Shown: positions 1 to 5,607 of the stretch, piece after piece
Layout of the letters: every line of letters begins with the position of its first letter
Numbering within the stretch: the stretch's first letter is position 1
Assembly: GCA_021793335.1 (NCBI GenBank)
Contig: JAJYSW010000206.1
Span: forward strand, 1 to 5,704
From: Actinomycetes bacterium
GTDB lineage: Bacteria; Actinomycetota; Actinomycetes; Mycobacteriales; Micromonosporaceae
Length of the DNA: 5,704 bases
Direction: 5' to 3'
Made by a program: the position numbers and the translations under genes
Notes under the pieces: generated by a model
Databases searched by the model: none
What the model saw: the letters and a program-made list of their open reading frames with translations, nothing else
Told to the model about the DNA's origin: nothing

Positions 1-540
1 CTGCCCGACCCGATCCTGTTGTCCGTCATGGCACTCGGCGCGGCCCTGCTCGGCGGCACCAGCATTCTGGGGAGGCGCGGCGGCGTCTGCGGCACCGCGT
101 TCGCCGCATCGCTCCTGCTCACCTTCTTGTGGCTGGCCGAATCGCGGGGCTGGGGCTTCGACCCGAGCTGGATCGCCCTCAGCGCGATCGTCGCCGGTTT
201 CATCGTCACCCGTCTCGTCGAGGCGATGAACACGCCCGATGAGGCGGACGCGGCCTCCTCCAGCCGCGCCGGGGACATCGCGGACCTGCGTGAAGACGAT
301 CCCCCCGTCCCCGGCGAGCGCGAGGACGTCTACGAGGAGTACGACGAGGACCTCGCCGCCGTCGGCAGCGGCGGCGACCCGTGGGCGACGACGGGGAGCA
401 TGCCGCGCGTCGGCGACGACCCGTTCGGGGCCTCCGGGGCGTTCGACGACCTGCGCGAAGCGCACCCCGGCGAGGGGTACGGCGCGCCCGGCGGAGCGCC
501 CTCGCACTACGGTGAGGCCGAACGCCGCTACCTGCGTTGA
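1..540 (+). CDS. C-terminal part of an ABC permease-like membrane protein (BPD_transp_2 type), 5' end outside window
   Basis: The frame is open from base 1 to the TGA at 538-540, giving 179 visible residues. The first codons already read as membrane protein and no SD precedes an internal start, so the gene most likely begins upstream. About three hydrophobic segments lie at residues 5-22, 29-46 and 56-74. Between the first two sits GTSILGRRGGVCG (19-31), which resembles the GGTS-GGRG-GT signature near the C-terminus of RbsC-like ABC sugar permeases. Residues 78-179 form a soluble tail rich in Asp, Glu, Gly and Pro, which RbsC-type proteins normally lack; it contains short TGSM and SGAF motifs. 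The next gene repeats the membrane signature, so the two look like paralogous subunits of one inner-membrane importer. The substrate cannot be told from the sequence. The family call is from motif resemblance only; an uncharacterised actinobacterial membrane protein is the alternative. Confidence 0.72.
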   Translation: MPDPILLSVMALGAALLGGTSILGRRGGVCGTAFAASLLLTFLWLAESRGWGFDPSWIALSAIVAGFIVTRLVEAMNTPDEADAASSSRAGDIADLREDDPPVPGEREDVYEEYDEDLAAVGSGGDPWATTGSMPRVGDDPFGASGAFDDLREAHPGEGYGAPGGAPSHYGEAERRYLR

Positions 541-574
541 GGACCCGATGCCGCCTGACACTTCCCCCACTTTC

Positions 575-579
575 AAGGA
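575..579 (+). promoter_or_regulatory. Ribosome binding site of the second permease-like gene
   Basis: AAGGA lies 6 nt before the ATG at 586. It sets this ATG as the start and agrees with the 45-nt gap after the preceding stop, which suggests both genes are on one transcript. I see no convincing promoter in the gap. Confidence 0.7.
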
Positions 580-585
580 CCGCTC

Positions 586-1899
586 ATGACGTACGTGCCC
601 CCTGACCGCAACGGCGGCGAGGAGTCCGACCGCACGCAGCCGCTCCCGGGCATGCCCGGGGCCGCACCGCTCGGCGATGGCGGTCCCGGCGGGCCGGCCG
701 GCCCGTTCCAGCCCGATCCCGCGCCGACCCTGACGCTGCCTGCCGATCGGCAGGGGGCCGCCGAGGCTGACGTGGGCGAGTACGCCGAGTCGAAGCCCCC
801 GCGCGACCGCATCGTCTTCCAAGTGATCTGGGAGGTCGTGCTGGCGCTGCTGACGGCGAACGTGCTGTTCATGCTCTACCAGCGGCGCGAAGAGGTGTTC
901 GGTGACGTCCCGCTGCTCGACGTGTTGGACGAGCACTTCACGCTTCTTGCGCCGGTGCTGCTCCTCGTCCTCGCGTTGGGGCTGTCCCTGCGGCTCGGCG
1001 CGGTGAACCTCGCGCTGCCGACCCTGGTGACGCTCGCGGCCTCCGCCCCGGGCCTGTTCGTGGGGGAGGAGCCGTGGATCGGGCTGGGCTTCACCGCGGC
1101 CGCCGCGGTCGTCGCCGCCGCGGGGTTCGTGCTCTTGGTGCTGTTGCTGCGCGTGCCGCCGTGGCTGGCTGGCATCGCCGTCTCGGCCGGGATGCTCGCC
1201 CTGGTGCCGCTGATCAACGGCGAGACCTTCGGTTATGAGCTGTCCGAGGCCGCTTCGTGGGAATCGCCCGGCGGCGTGTGGCTGTTGACCGGCGCGGCCG
1301 TCATCGCGGTGGCGGGCGGTCTGCTGGGGCTCGTGCCGAGTGTGCGCGAGCGCATGTCCGCGGTGAAGGACGCCGTGGACGGCCCGGGGGAGCGCCGAGC
1401 GGGCACGGTGTTCATGTTCATCGGCGGGGTGCTCCTCTCCTCGCTCCTGGCGGCCTGCGCCGGGTTCCTCCTGACGGTCTTCCGCGATGTCGAGCAGCAG
1501 GGTCAGGGCATGTTCGCCTTGGCGGCGCTTCCTTTCGCGTTCTTCGTGAGCGTGCAGCTCTTCGTGTTCATCGCGGTGTTCCTGGCTGGCACGAGTCCGC
1601 ACGGCAGGCGCGGCGGCGTGTTCGGCGTGCTCCTCGCGGTGGTGCTGGTCTGGGCGGTCTATCTGCTGTGGGGCAGTCTCGGCGCGGAGAGCGGCGAGGC
1701 CGAACGCTTCGAGCCTTGGGCGGGCCTGTTCGGCTTCGGGCTGCTCGTGTTCGCCCTGGTGATGGCCGTGGTCCTGGACCGGCTCGGCCGTCCGAAGGCG
1801 CGGCCCGCCGAGGAGCCCGCGCAGGAGGCTCCGCCGTTCGTCTCGCCGCAGGAGACCGGGCCGTTCGATCCGAACGCTCCGGCCCCCGGCCTGCGCTGA
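586..1899 (+). CDS. Multi-pass membrane protein, divergent ABC sugar permease-like (BPD_transp_2 type)
   Basis: The protein has 437 residues and an ATG start with a good SD. Residues 1-75 are soluble and rich in Pro, Gly and Asp. About nine to ten hydrophobic segments follow, roughly at 77-97, 119-138, 140-158, 165-188, 192-212, 229-250, 272-298, 309-334, 343-363 and 377-397, then a Pro/Glu-rich tail from 400. The order of segments resembles RbsC-like permeases: AVNLALPTLVTLAA (139-152) sits where the family has a DLSxG-containing helix, RVPPWLAGIAVSAGML (189-204) resembles the RxPxFIxTL region, and GTSPHGRRGGVFG (335-347) resembles the late GGTS-GGRG signature. The DLSxG core is replaced by NLALP, so the protein is divergent. 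It shares 10 of 13 residues of the late signature with the preceding gene, suggesting a heteromeric permease pair. It is inferred to form part of the membrane channel of an ABC importer of unknown substrate. It could instead be a degenerate paralogue with another role. Confidence 0.75.
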   Translation: MTYVPPDRNGGEESDRTQPLPGMPGAAPLGDGGPGGPAGPFQPDPAPTLTLPADRQGAAEADVGEYAESKPPRDRIVFQVIWEVVLALLTANVLFMLYQRREEVFGDVPLLDVLDEHFTLLAPVLLLVLALGLSLRLGAVNLALPTLVTLAASAPGLFVGEEPWIGLGFTAAAAVVAAAGFVLLVLLLRVPPWLAGIAVSAGMLALVPLINGETFGYELSEAASWESPGGVWLLTGAAVIAVAGGLLGLVPSVRERMSAVKDAVDGPGERRAGTVFMFIGGVLLSSLLAACAGFLLTVFRDVEQQGQGMFALAALPFAFFVSVQLFVFIAVFLAGTSPHGRRGGVFGVLLAVVLVWAVYLLWGSLGAESGEAERFEPWAGLFGFGLLVFALVMAVVLDRLGRPKARPAEEPAQEAPPFVSPQETGPFDPNAPAPGLR

Positions 1900-1902
1900 A
1901 CC

Positions 1903-1954
1903 GGGCTCGGCTGTGCCCCCGGTTTCCGCTGAAACCGGGGGCACAGCCGAGCCC
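1903..1954. terminator. Perfect 24-bp hairpin, likely bidirectional terminator between convergent genes
   Basis: Arms 1903-1926 and 1931-1954 are exact reverse complements around the loop CGCT (1927-1930). The structure starts 3 nt after the TGA of the plus-strand permease and lies 48 nt past the stop of the minus-strand amidohydrolase, the usual place for a shared terminator. There is no T-run on either side; many actinobacterial terminators lack one. The arm ends GGGCTCGG and GCACAGC have further copies or complements at 1947-1981, so alternative folds are possible. Confidence 0.8.
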
Positions 1955-1955
1955 A

Positions 1956-2009
1956 GGGCGCTGTGCTCAGCCAGGGCTCGGTACTCAGACCGGGCTCAGT
2001 ACTCAGACC
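1956..2009. repeat. Imperfect tandem repeat, three 18-nt units, overlapping the amidohydrolase stop
   Basis: Units 1974-1991 and 1992-2009 differ at one base (GGGCTCG versus GGGCTCA at the seventh position) and share the TACTCAGACC part. Unit 1956-1973 is a weaker copy, matching 13 of 18 positions. The unit length is six codons, so on the minus strand the repeat places TGA stops in the same frame at 2003-2005, 1985-1987 and 1967-1969. The first is the stop of the amidohydrolase gene and the others are back-ups. Replication slippage duplicating the gene end is the simplest origin. Confidence 0.75.
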
Positions 2010-3139
2010 GGGCGGCCCTCGATATAAGCTTGTTCCACTTTAGAGTAGATATCGAGCGGGTCGCCCGACCAGACGCAGAGATCGGCGTCCTTGCCCGCTT
2101 CGAGGGAGCCGATCCGGTCGTCGACGCCCATGATCGCGGCGGGGTTGATCGTCACGGCCCGCAGCGCCGTATCGCGGTCCAGTCCCGCTTTGACGCACAG
2201 CATCGCCTGGATGATCAAGTGCTCGATCGGTACCACCGGGTGGTCGGTGGTGATCGCCAGGGTGACACCGGCCTCGGCGAGCTTCAGGGCGTTCTCGGGG
2301 AACCGGTTCACGGTCTCGACCTTGCTGCGGCTGCACAGCAGCGGCCCGAAGATGACCGGGACGCCGCGTTCGGCGATCACGTCGGCCAGCAGGTGCGCCT
2401 CGGTGCCGTGGTCGAGCACGAGGTCGTAGCCGAACTCCTCGGCCACGCGCAGCGCGGTGGCGATGTCATCGGCCCGGTGGCAGTGCTGACGCCAGGGAAT
2501 CCGGCGGTCGAGGACCTTCACGAGCGTTTCGAGCTTGAGATCGCGGTCGGGGGCCTCGGCCCCGCGGTAGTTCGCGGCCTCGACGAACGCCTGCCGCAGC
2601 ACACCGGCGTTTCCGAGGCGGGTCGAAGGGGTCTTCTTCTGCTCGCCGTAGACCCGTTTCGGGTTCTCGCCGAGCGCGGATTTCACGCCCGCCGGGGAGC
2701 GCAGCACCATTTCGTCGACGTAGCGGCCCGCGGTCTTGACGGCGACGGTCTCGCCGCCGATGACGTTGCCCGAGCCGGGGTTGACGCAGACGGCGAGCAC
2801 GCCGCCCGCGACGGCCTCCGCGAAGCCCGGTTCGGCGGGGTTGATGCCGTCGAGGGCGCGCACGTAGGCGGTGTTCGGGTCGGTCATCTCGTTGGTGTCG
2901 TTGCCGGCCCAGCCTTCGGCGACTTCGTGGACGCCGAGGTGGGTGTGGGCGTCGACCAGCCCCGGGAGGACCCATTTCCCGGTCGCGTCGGTGACGGGGA
3001 CGCCTTCGGGCACCGGCAGTTCGGGGCCGCCGACGGCGCTGATGCGGCCGTTCTCGACCAGGACGGTGCCGTTCTCGACGGGGGCCGCGGTGACGGGCAG
3101 GACGGTGGCGCCGCGCAGGGCGAAGGAGGCTTGAGGCAT
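2003..3139 (-). CDS. Metal-dependent amidohydrolase (imidazolonepropionase/COG1228-like)
   Basis: With the start chosen here the protein has 378 residues. It opens with the small beta-domain typical of amidohydrolases (1-60, with GTVLVENGRISAVGG at 24-38) and runs into LPGLVDAHTHLG (58-69), whose His65 and His67 are the first metal ligands. The TIM barrel continues with GVKSALGENPK (151-161), containing the family lysine position, RQHCH (217-221), LDHG (242-245) and the catalytic Asp299 in TTDHP. The C-terminus has the usual INPA (331-334) and GSLEAGKDADL (344-354) stretch. All expected ligands are present, so it should be an active cytoplasmic hydrolase acting on a cyclic amide, amidine or related bond; the substrate cannot be read. 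The ATG at 3139 is preferred because GGAAGG precedes it; in-frame ATGs at 3169 and 3172 would add 10 or 11 residues but lack a well-spaced SD. It is the last gene of the minus-strand cluster. Confidence 0.88.
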   Translation of the reverse strand: MPQASFALRGATVLPVTAAPVENGTVLVENGRISAVGGPELPVPEGVPVTDATGKWVLPGLVDAHTHLGVHEVAEGWAGNDTNEMTDPNTAYVRALDGINPAEPGFAEAVAGGVLAVCVNPGSGNVIGGETVAVKTAGRYVDEMVLRSPAGVKSALGENPKRVYGEQKKTPSTRLGNAGVLRQAFVEAANYRGAEAPDRDLKLETLVKVLDRRIPWRQHCHRADDIATALRVAEEFGYDLVLDHGTEAHLLADVIAERGVPVIFGPLLCSRSKVETVNRFPENALKLAEAGVTLAITTDHPVVPIEHLIIQAMLCVKAGLDRDTALRAVTINPAAIMGVDDRIGSLEAGKDADLCVWSGDPLDIYSKVEQAYIEGRPV

Positions 3140-3146
3140 GGCATCG

Positions 3147-3152
3147 CCTTCC
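3147..3152 (-). promoter_or_regulatory. Ribosome binding site deciding the amidohydrolase start
   Basis: On the minus strand GGAAGG lies 7 nt before the ATG at 3139. Upstream of the two tandem ATGs at 3172 and 3169 only GCAGG is found, and it almost touches the codon. This favours the shorter protein. Confidence 0.7.
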
Positions 3153-3181
3153 GGTAGGTGGTCCCGCATCATCCTGCACCA

Positions 3182-3201
3182 CTGACCGGCCGGCCGGTCA
3201 G
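3182..3201. promoter_or_regulatory. Perfect 20-bp palindrome, candidate repressor operator
   Basis: The sequence CTGACCGGCC and its exact reverse complement meet without a spacer. It lies 42 nt before the preferred amidohydrolase start and 34 nt after the hydrolase stop. TGACC-GGTCA ends around a GC-rich core and the absence of a loop fit a dimeric-repressor site (TetR-type operators often look like this) better than a terminator hairpin. No regulator gene is in the window, so the binding protein is unknown. A short transcription-stopping stem or a chance GC-rich palindrome are alternatives. Confidence 0.5.
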
Positions 3202-3235
3202 CGGCCCCTGGAGGTTCGTGGAGGGTTTCACTCGC

Positions 3236-4156
3236 TCATTCCGCCCAGCGGATGATCTCCTTCGTGAGCGTCTCGGGCGCTTCCTGTTGCGGGAAGTGCC
3301 CGATGTCCTCCAGTAGTTTCCATTCGTAGCGGCCGTGTATGTACCGGCCCGAGCCCTGCGCCGTGCGCGGCAGCACGCAGGTGTCCAGGGCCCCGTGCAG
3401 TTGCAGCGTCGGCACCGGTGTCGGCCGTTGCAGCAGTTTCACGAAGCGCCGCCCGGCCAGTCCCATCGCGGTGCGGAACGGCCACCGGAACGCCTCCAGG
3501 GCGCAGAAGGCCGCCTGCGGGATCTGGATGACGTCCCTGCATGCCCGCACGTACGCCTGGAAATCGTTCGTGCCCCGCCATCTCGGCCCCGACCACCAGT
3601 ACATGAGCTCGGCGACTTTCCGTGCGTCCCAGGCGGTCAGCCGGTGCTCGTAGCGCGGCATCTGGAAGGCGAACAGGTGCTTGGACGCCGAGAGCTGCCC
3701 CTTGGGGTCGACGGCGAGCGCGGCCCGCTGCCGAAGCGGGTGCGCGGCTCCGATGACGACGAGGGAGCGGAACTGCCTCGGGTGGAACGCGGCGGCGGCG
3801 AAGCCGAGGATGCCGCCCAGGTCGTGCCCGACCACGGTCGCGTCCCGTTCGCCAAGTGCCCGGACGAGCCCGACGACGTCGGCGGCCATCGTATAGGCGT
3901 CGTAGCCTCGCGGCGGTTTATCGGAGGCTCCGTAGCCGCGCAGGTCGACGGCCACGGCCCTGAAACCGGCGTCGGCGAGTGCGGGGATCTGGTGTCGCCA
4001 GGCCCACCAGAATTCAGGGAATCCGTGCAGCAGGAGCACGAGGGGTCCCTCTCCGGCTTCGGCGATGTGGAATCGCGAGCCGTTGGCGTCGATGTGCCGA
4101 TGAGTCCACGGTCCTGTTTTGATCGCGGCGCTGTCGGCGAAGTTCCTGCGGTTCAC
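3236..4156 (-). CDS. Alpha/beta-hydrolase, epoxide hydrolase-like
   Basis: The protein has 306 residues and no signal peptide, so it is cytoplasmic. The alpha/beta-hydrolase order is complete: oxyanion-hole HGFPEFWWAWR (44-54), the DLRGYGASDKP strand-loop (71-81), nucleophile elbow GHDLGG (110-115) with Asp112, a cap region (about 140-235), acid Asp258 in LHGALDT, and His287 in IGHFPQQE. An Asp nucleophile with HGFPE is typical of epoxide hydrolases and also of dehalogenases, rather than esterases with Ser. Tyr169 and Tyr202 in the cap are candidates for the epoxide-activating tyrosines, but which ones act cannot be settled by eye. The expected reaction is opening of an epoxide to a diol; the substrate is unknown. 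The start is GTG, the only start codon between the nhaA stop and the conserved domain, with no clear SD. It follows nhaA by 18 nt, so it is probably co-transcribed and translationally coupled. Confidence 0.88.
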   Translation of the reverse strand: MNRRNFADSAAIKTGPWTHRHIDANGSRFHIAEAGEGPLVLLLHGFPEFWWAWRHQIPALADAGFRAVAVDLRGYGASDKPPRGYDAYTMAADVVGLVRALGERDATVVGHDLGGILGFAAAAFHPRQFRSLVVIGAAHPLRQRAALAVDPKGQLSASKHLFAFQMPRYEHRLTAWDARKVAELMYWWSGPRWRGTNDFQAYVRACRDVIQIPQAAFCALEAFRWPFRTAMGLAGRRFVKLLQRPTPVPTLQLHGALDTCVLPRTAQGSGRYIHGRYEWKLLEDIGHFPQQEAPETLTKEIIRWAE

Positions 4157-4174
4157 GAGCCAAAGCGTACGAGG

Positions 4175-5434
4175 TCAGGGCTCGTCGTGGCGACGCCGTA
4201 GGGCGCGGGAGCGCGCCCCGAGCACCGCCGCGCCGACGATCGCGGAGATCGCCGAACCGGCCAGGACCCCGGTTTTGACCAGATCCTGTTGGGCCGCATC
4301 GGTAAAGGAAAGTTCGACGATGAGGAGGCTGACGGTGAAGCCGCAGCCGCACAGGATCGCGACGCCGGTGACGTCGGCCCATCGCAGGTCGGGGGAGAGG
4401 CGTCCCCACCCGAGCCGGTGCGCGGCCAGCGCCCCGAGGGTCACGCCGATGGTCTTGCCGATGAACAGCCCGGCGACGACGGCGAGCGCGACCCGGTCGG
4501 TGGCGAAGGCGCTCAAGGCATCGCCGTCGAGGGCCACGCCGGCGGAGAAGAACGCGAACACGGGCACGGCGAAGCCGACGCTGAAGGGGTGGATCGCGTG
4601 CTGGGCGGCCAGTGCGGGAGGGGCCTTGCTCTCGCCCACATCGGCTTTGACGCGGGTGGCCAGGCCGAGGATGACCCCGGCGATGGTGGCGTGGACGTCG
4701 GCCTGATAGAGCGCGCCCCACGCGATCAGGCCCAGCGGGATGTAGATCCACAGGCTCGTGACGCGCCTGGACTGGAGGAAGATCCACAGTGCCAGGACGA
4801 TCGCGAAGACGAGCAGGGGGACGAATCGCGGGTCGGAGTACAGGAACGCGATGAGGGCGATCGCTCCGATGTCGTCGGCGATGGCGAGGGTGAGCAGGAA
4901 GATCCGCAGGCTCGGCGGCAGGTTCCGGGCGCACAGTGCGAGTACGGCGAGGGCGAAGGCGATGTCGGTGGCCACCGGCACGGGCCACACGCCGGTCCCG
5001 CCGGGCTCGCCCCAGGCGATGGCGAGGGCGAGGAGTGCGGGGACGATCATGCCGCCGGCGGCGGCGATGACGGGCAGCATGGCCTGCTTGGCGTCGCGGA
5101 GCCCGCCGACGACGAGTTCGTATTTGAGTTCGAGTCCGATGACGAGGAAGAAGAACGCGAGGAGGAAATCGGCGGCCCAGTGCTGGACGTCGAGCACGAA
5201 GACGCCTTCGATGCCGATGGGCGTGCTCCGGATCTCCTCGTAGAGATCGGCCAGCGGCGAGTTGGCGGCGACGAGTGCGAGGGCCGCGCCGATCAGGAGC
5301 AGGATGCCGCCGGTGGTCTCGACGCGGAGGAAGCGGATGAACGCGCCGCCGATGCCGCGGAGCCCGCGCGTCGCCGTGCTGGGAGGTTCGGGCGTTCGCT
5401 CGGGCGCGCGCTCGCCTTCCGGCGTCTCGGGCAT
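4175..5434 (-). CDS. nhaA: Na+/H+ antiporter NhaA
   Basis: The protein has 419 residues and matches the NhaA family through its length. It exports Na+ in exchange for protons at the cytoplasmic membrane and serves in sodium and alkaline pH tolerance. The key residues known from E. coli NhaA have clear equivalents: the unwound-helix VATDIAFA (154-161, Asp157), the ion-binding pair in IADDIGAI (185-192, Asp187 and Asp188), VHATIAGVILG (247-257, His248, the pH-response position), FIGK (324-327, Lys327) and GVAILCGCGFTVSLL (357-371). Residues 1-25 form an extra Pro/Glu/Arg-rich leader before the usual GGAFIRFLRVETTGG start, making it somewhat longer than the roughly 390-residue E. coli protein. 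The ATG at 5434 is chosen because GGAAGGA precedes it by 5 nt; the same frame is open further upstream, but that would run through a terminator hairpin. It is the first gene of the hydrolase cluster. Confidence 0.96.
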   Translation of the reverse strand: MPETPEGERAPERTPEPPSTATRGLRGIGGAFIRFLRVETTGGILLLIGAALALVAANSPLADLYEEIRSTPIGIEGVFVLDVQHWAADFLLAFFFLVIGLELKYELVVGGLRDAKQAMLPVIAAAGGMIVPALLALAIAWGEPGGTGVWPVPVATDIAFALAVLALCARNLPPSLRIFLLTLAIADDIGAIALIAFLYSDPRFVPLLVFAIVLALWIFLQSRRVTSLWIYIPLGLIAWGALYQADVHATIAGVILGLATRVKADVGESKAPPALAAQHAIHPFSVGFAVPVFAFFSAGVALDGDALSAFATDRVALAVVAGLFIGKTIGVTLGALAAHRLGWGRLSPDLRWADVTGVAILCGCGFTVSLLIVELSFTDAAQQDLVKTGVLAGSAISAIVGAAVLGARSRALRRRHDEP

Positions 5435-5439
5435 GGGGT

Positions 5440-5446
5440 TCCTTCC
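5440..5446 (-). promoter_or_regulatory. Ribosome binding site of nhaA
   Basis: GGAAGGA on the minus strand is 5 nt before the ATG at 5434. It is the strongest SD in the window and rules against the upstream in-frame GTG at 5632 and ATG at 5518. Confidence 0.8.
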
Positions 5447-5528
5447 GGTCGGGCCGTTCGGTGTGCGGCGGCGGCGCCGCCGGGTGAGGACACGGCTCGC
5501 GTGCGCCGTCGCGAGCATCGGTGACGGC

Positions 5529-5558
5529 ACTGTATCGGAGCGCGGGCGTCCGTTGCCA
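5529..5558 (-). promoter_or_regulatory. Possible weak promoter for nhaA
   Basis: On the minus strand TACAGT (5534-5529) fits the actinobacterial TAnnnT -10 box. TGGCAA (5558-5553), 18 nt upstream, is a poor -35 box. The site lies just past the upstream gene's terminator and about 95 nt before the nhaA start, where a promoter is expected. The rest of the leader (5435-5528) is GC-rich and shows only a 14-nt GC palindrome at 5469-5482. This is inference from position and a weak match. Confidence 0.3.
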
Positions 5559-5604
5559 GTCGAAGGCGGAGCGGTTCGTGCCCGCTCCGCCTTCGCTTGA
5601 CTGG
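5556..5604 (-). terminator. Hairpin terminator after the gene entering from the right edge
   Basis: CCAGTC plus a 13-nt arm (5556-5574) pairs with 5582-5594 and GACTGG (5599-5604), with a 7-nt loop and a 4-nt bulge (5595-5598) on one side. That gives 19 base pairs. On the minus strand it begins 3 nt after the TAG at 5608-5610, as a terminator would. The only T-run (5605-5607) is on the plus-strand side, so some activity in the other direction is possible. Confidence 0.65.
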
Positions 5605-5607
5605 TTT

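Noticed and set aside
1257..2027. 256-codon plus-strand frame overlapping the second permease
   Set aside because: It is Arg/Gly/Ala-rich and overlaps the hydrophobic gene in another frame, then runs through the terminator hairpin and the tandem repeat.
1913..3157. 414-codon plus-strand open frame opposite the amidohydrolase
   Set aside because: It starts inside the terminator hairpin, has no SD, and its product is a low-complexity Asp/Gly/Val/His-rich string. The opposite strand encodes a protein with all amidohydrolase motifs; this is a GC-rich antisense shadow.
3140..3172. 11-residue N-terminal extension of the amidohydrolase
   Set aside because: The in-frame ATGs at 3172 and 3169 lack a usable SD, while GGAAGG is well placed for the ATG at 3139. 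Not fully excluded.
3335..4201. 288-codon plus-strand open frame opposite the epoxide hydrolase-like gene
   Set aside because: It has no SD and biased composition, while the minus strand shows the full catalytic triad and oxyanion motif.
5469..5482. 14-nt GC palindrome in the nhaA leader, considered as an operator
   Set aside because: It lies in a simple run of GGC/GCC triplets where such symmetry arises by chance.
4289..5524. 411-codon plus-strand open frame opposite nhaA
   Set aside because: The product is an Asp/Glu/Gly-rich string with no fold signature, and the minus strand carries the complete NhaA motifs. It is a mirror of GC-biased codons.
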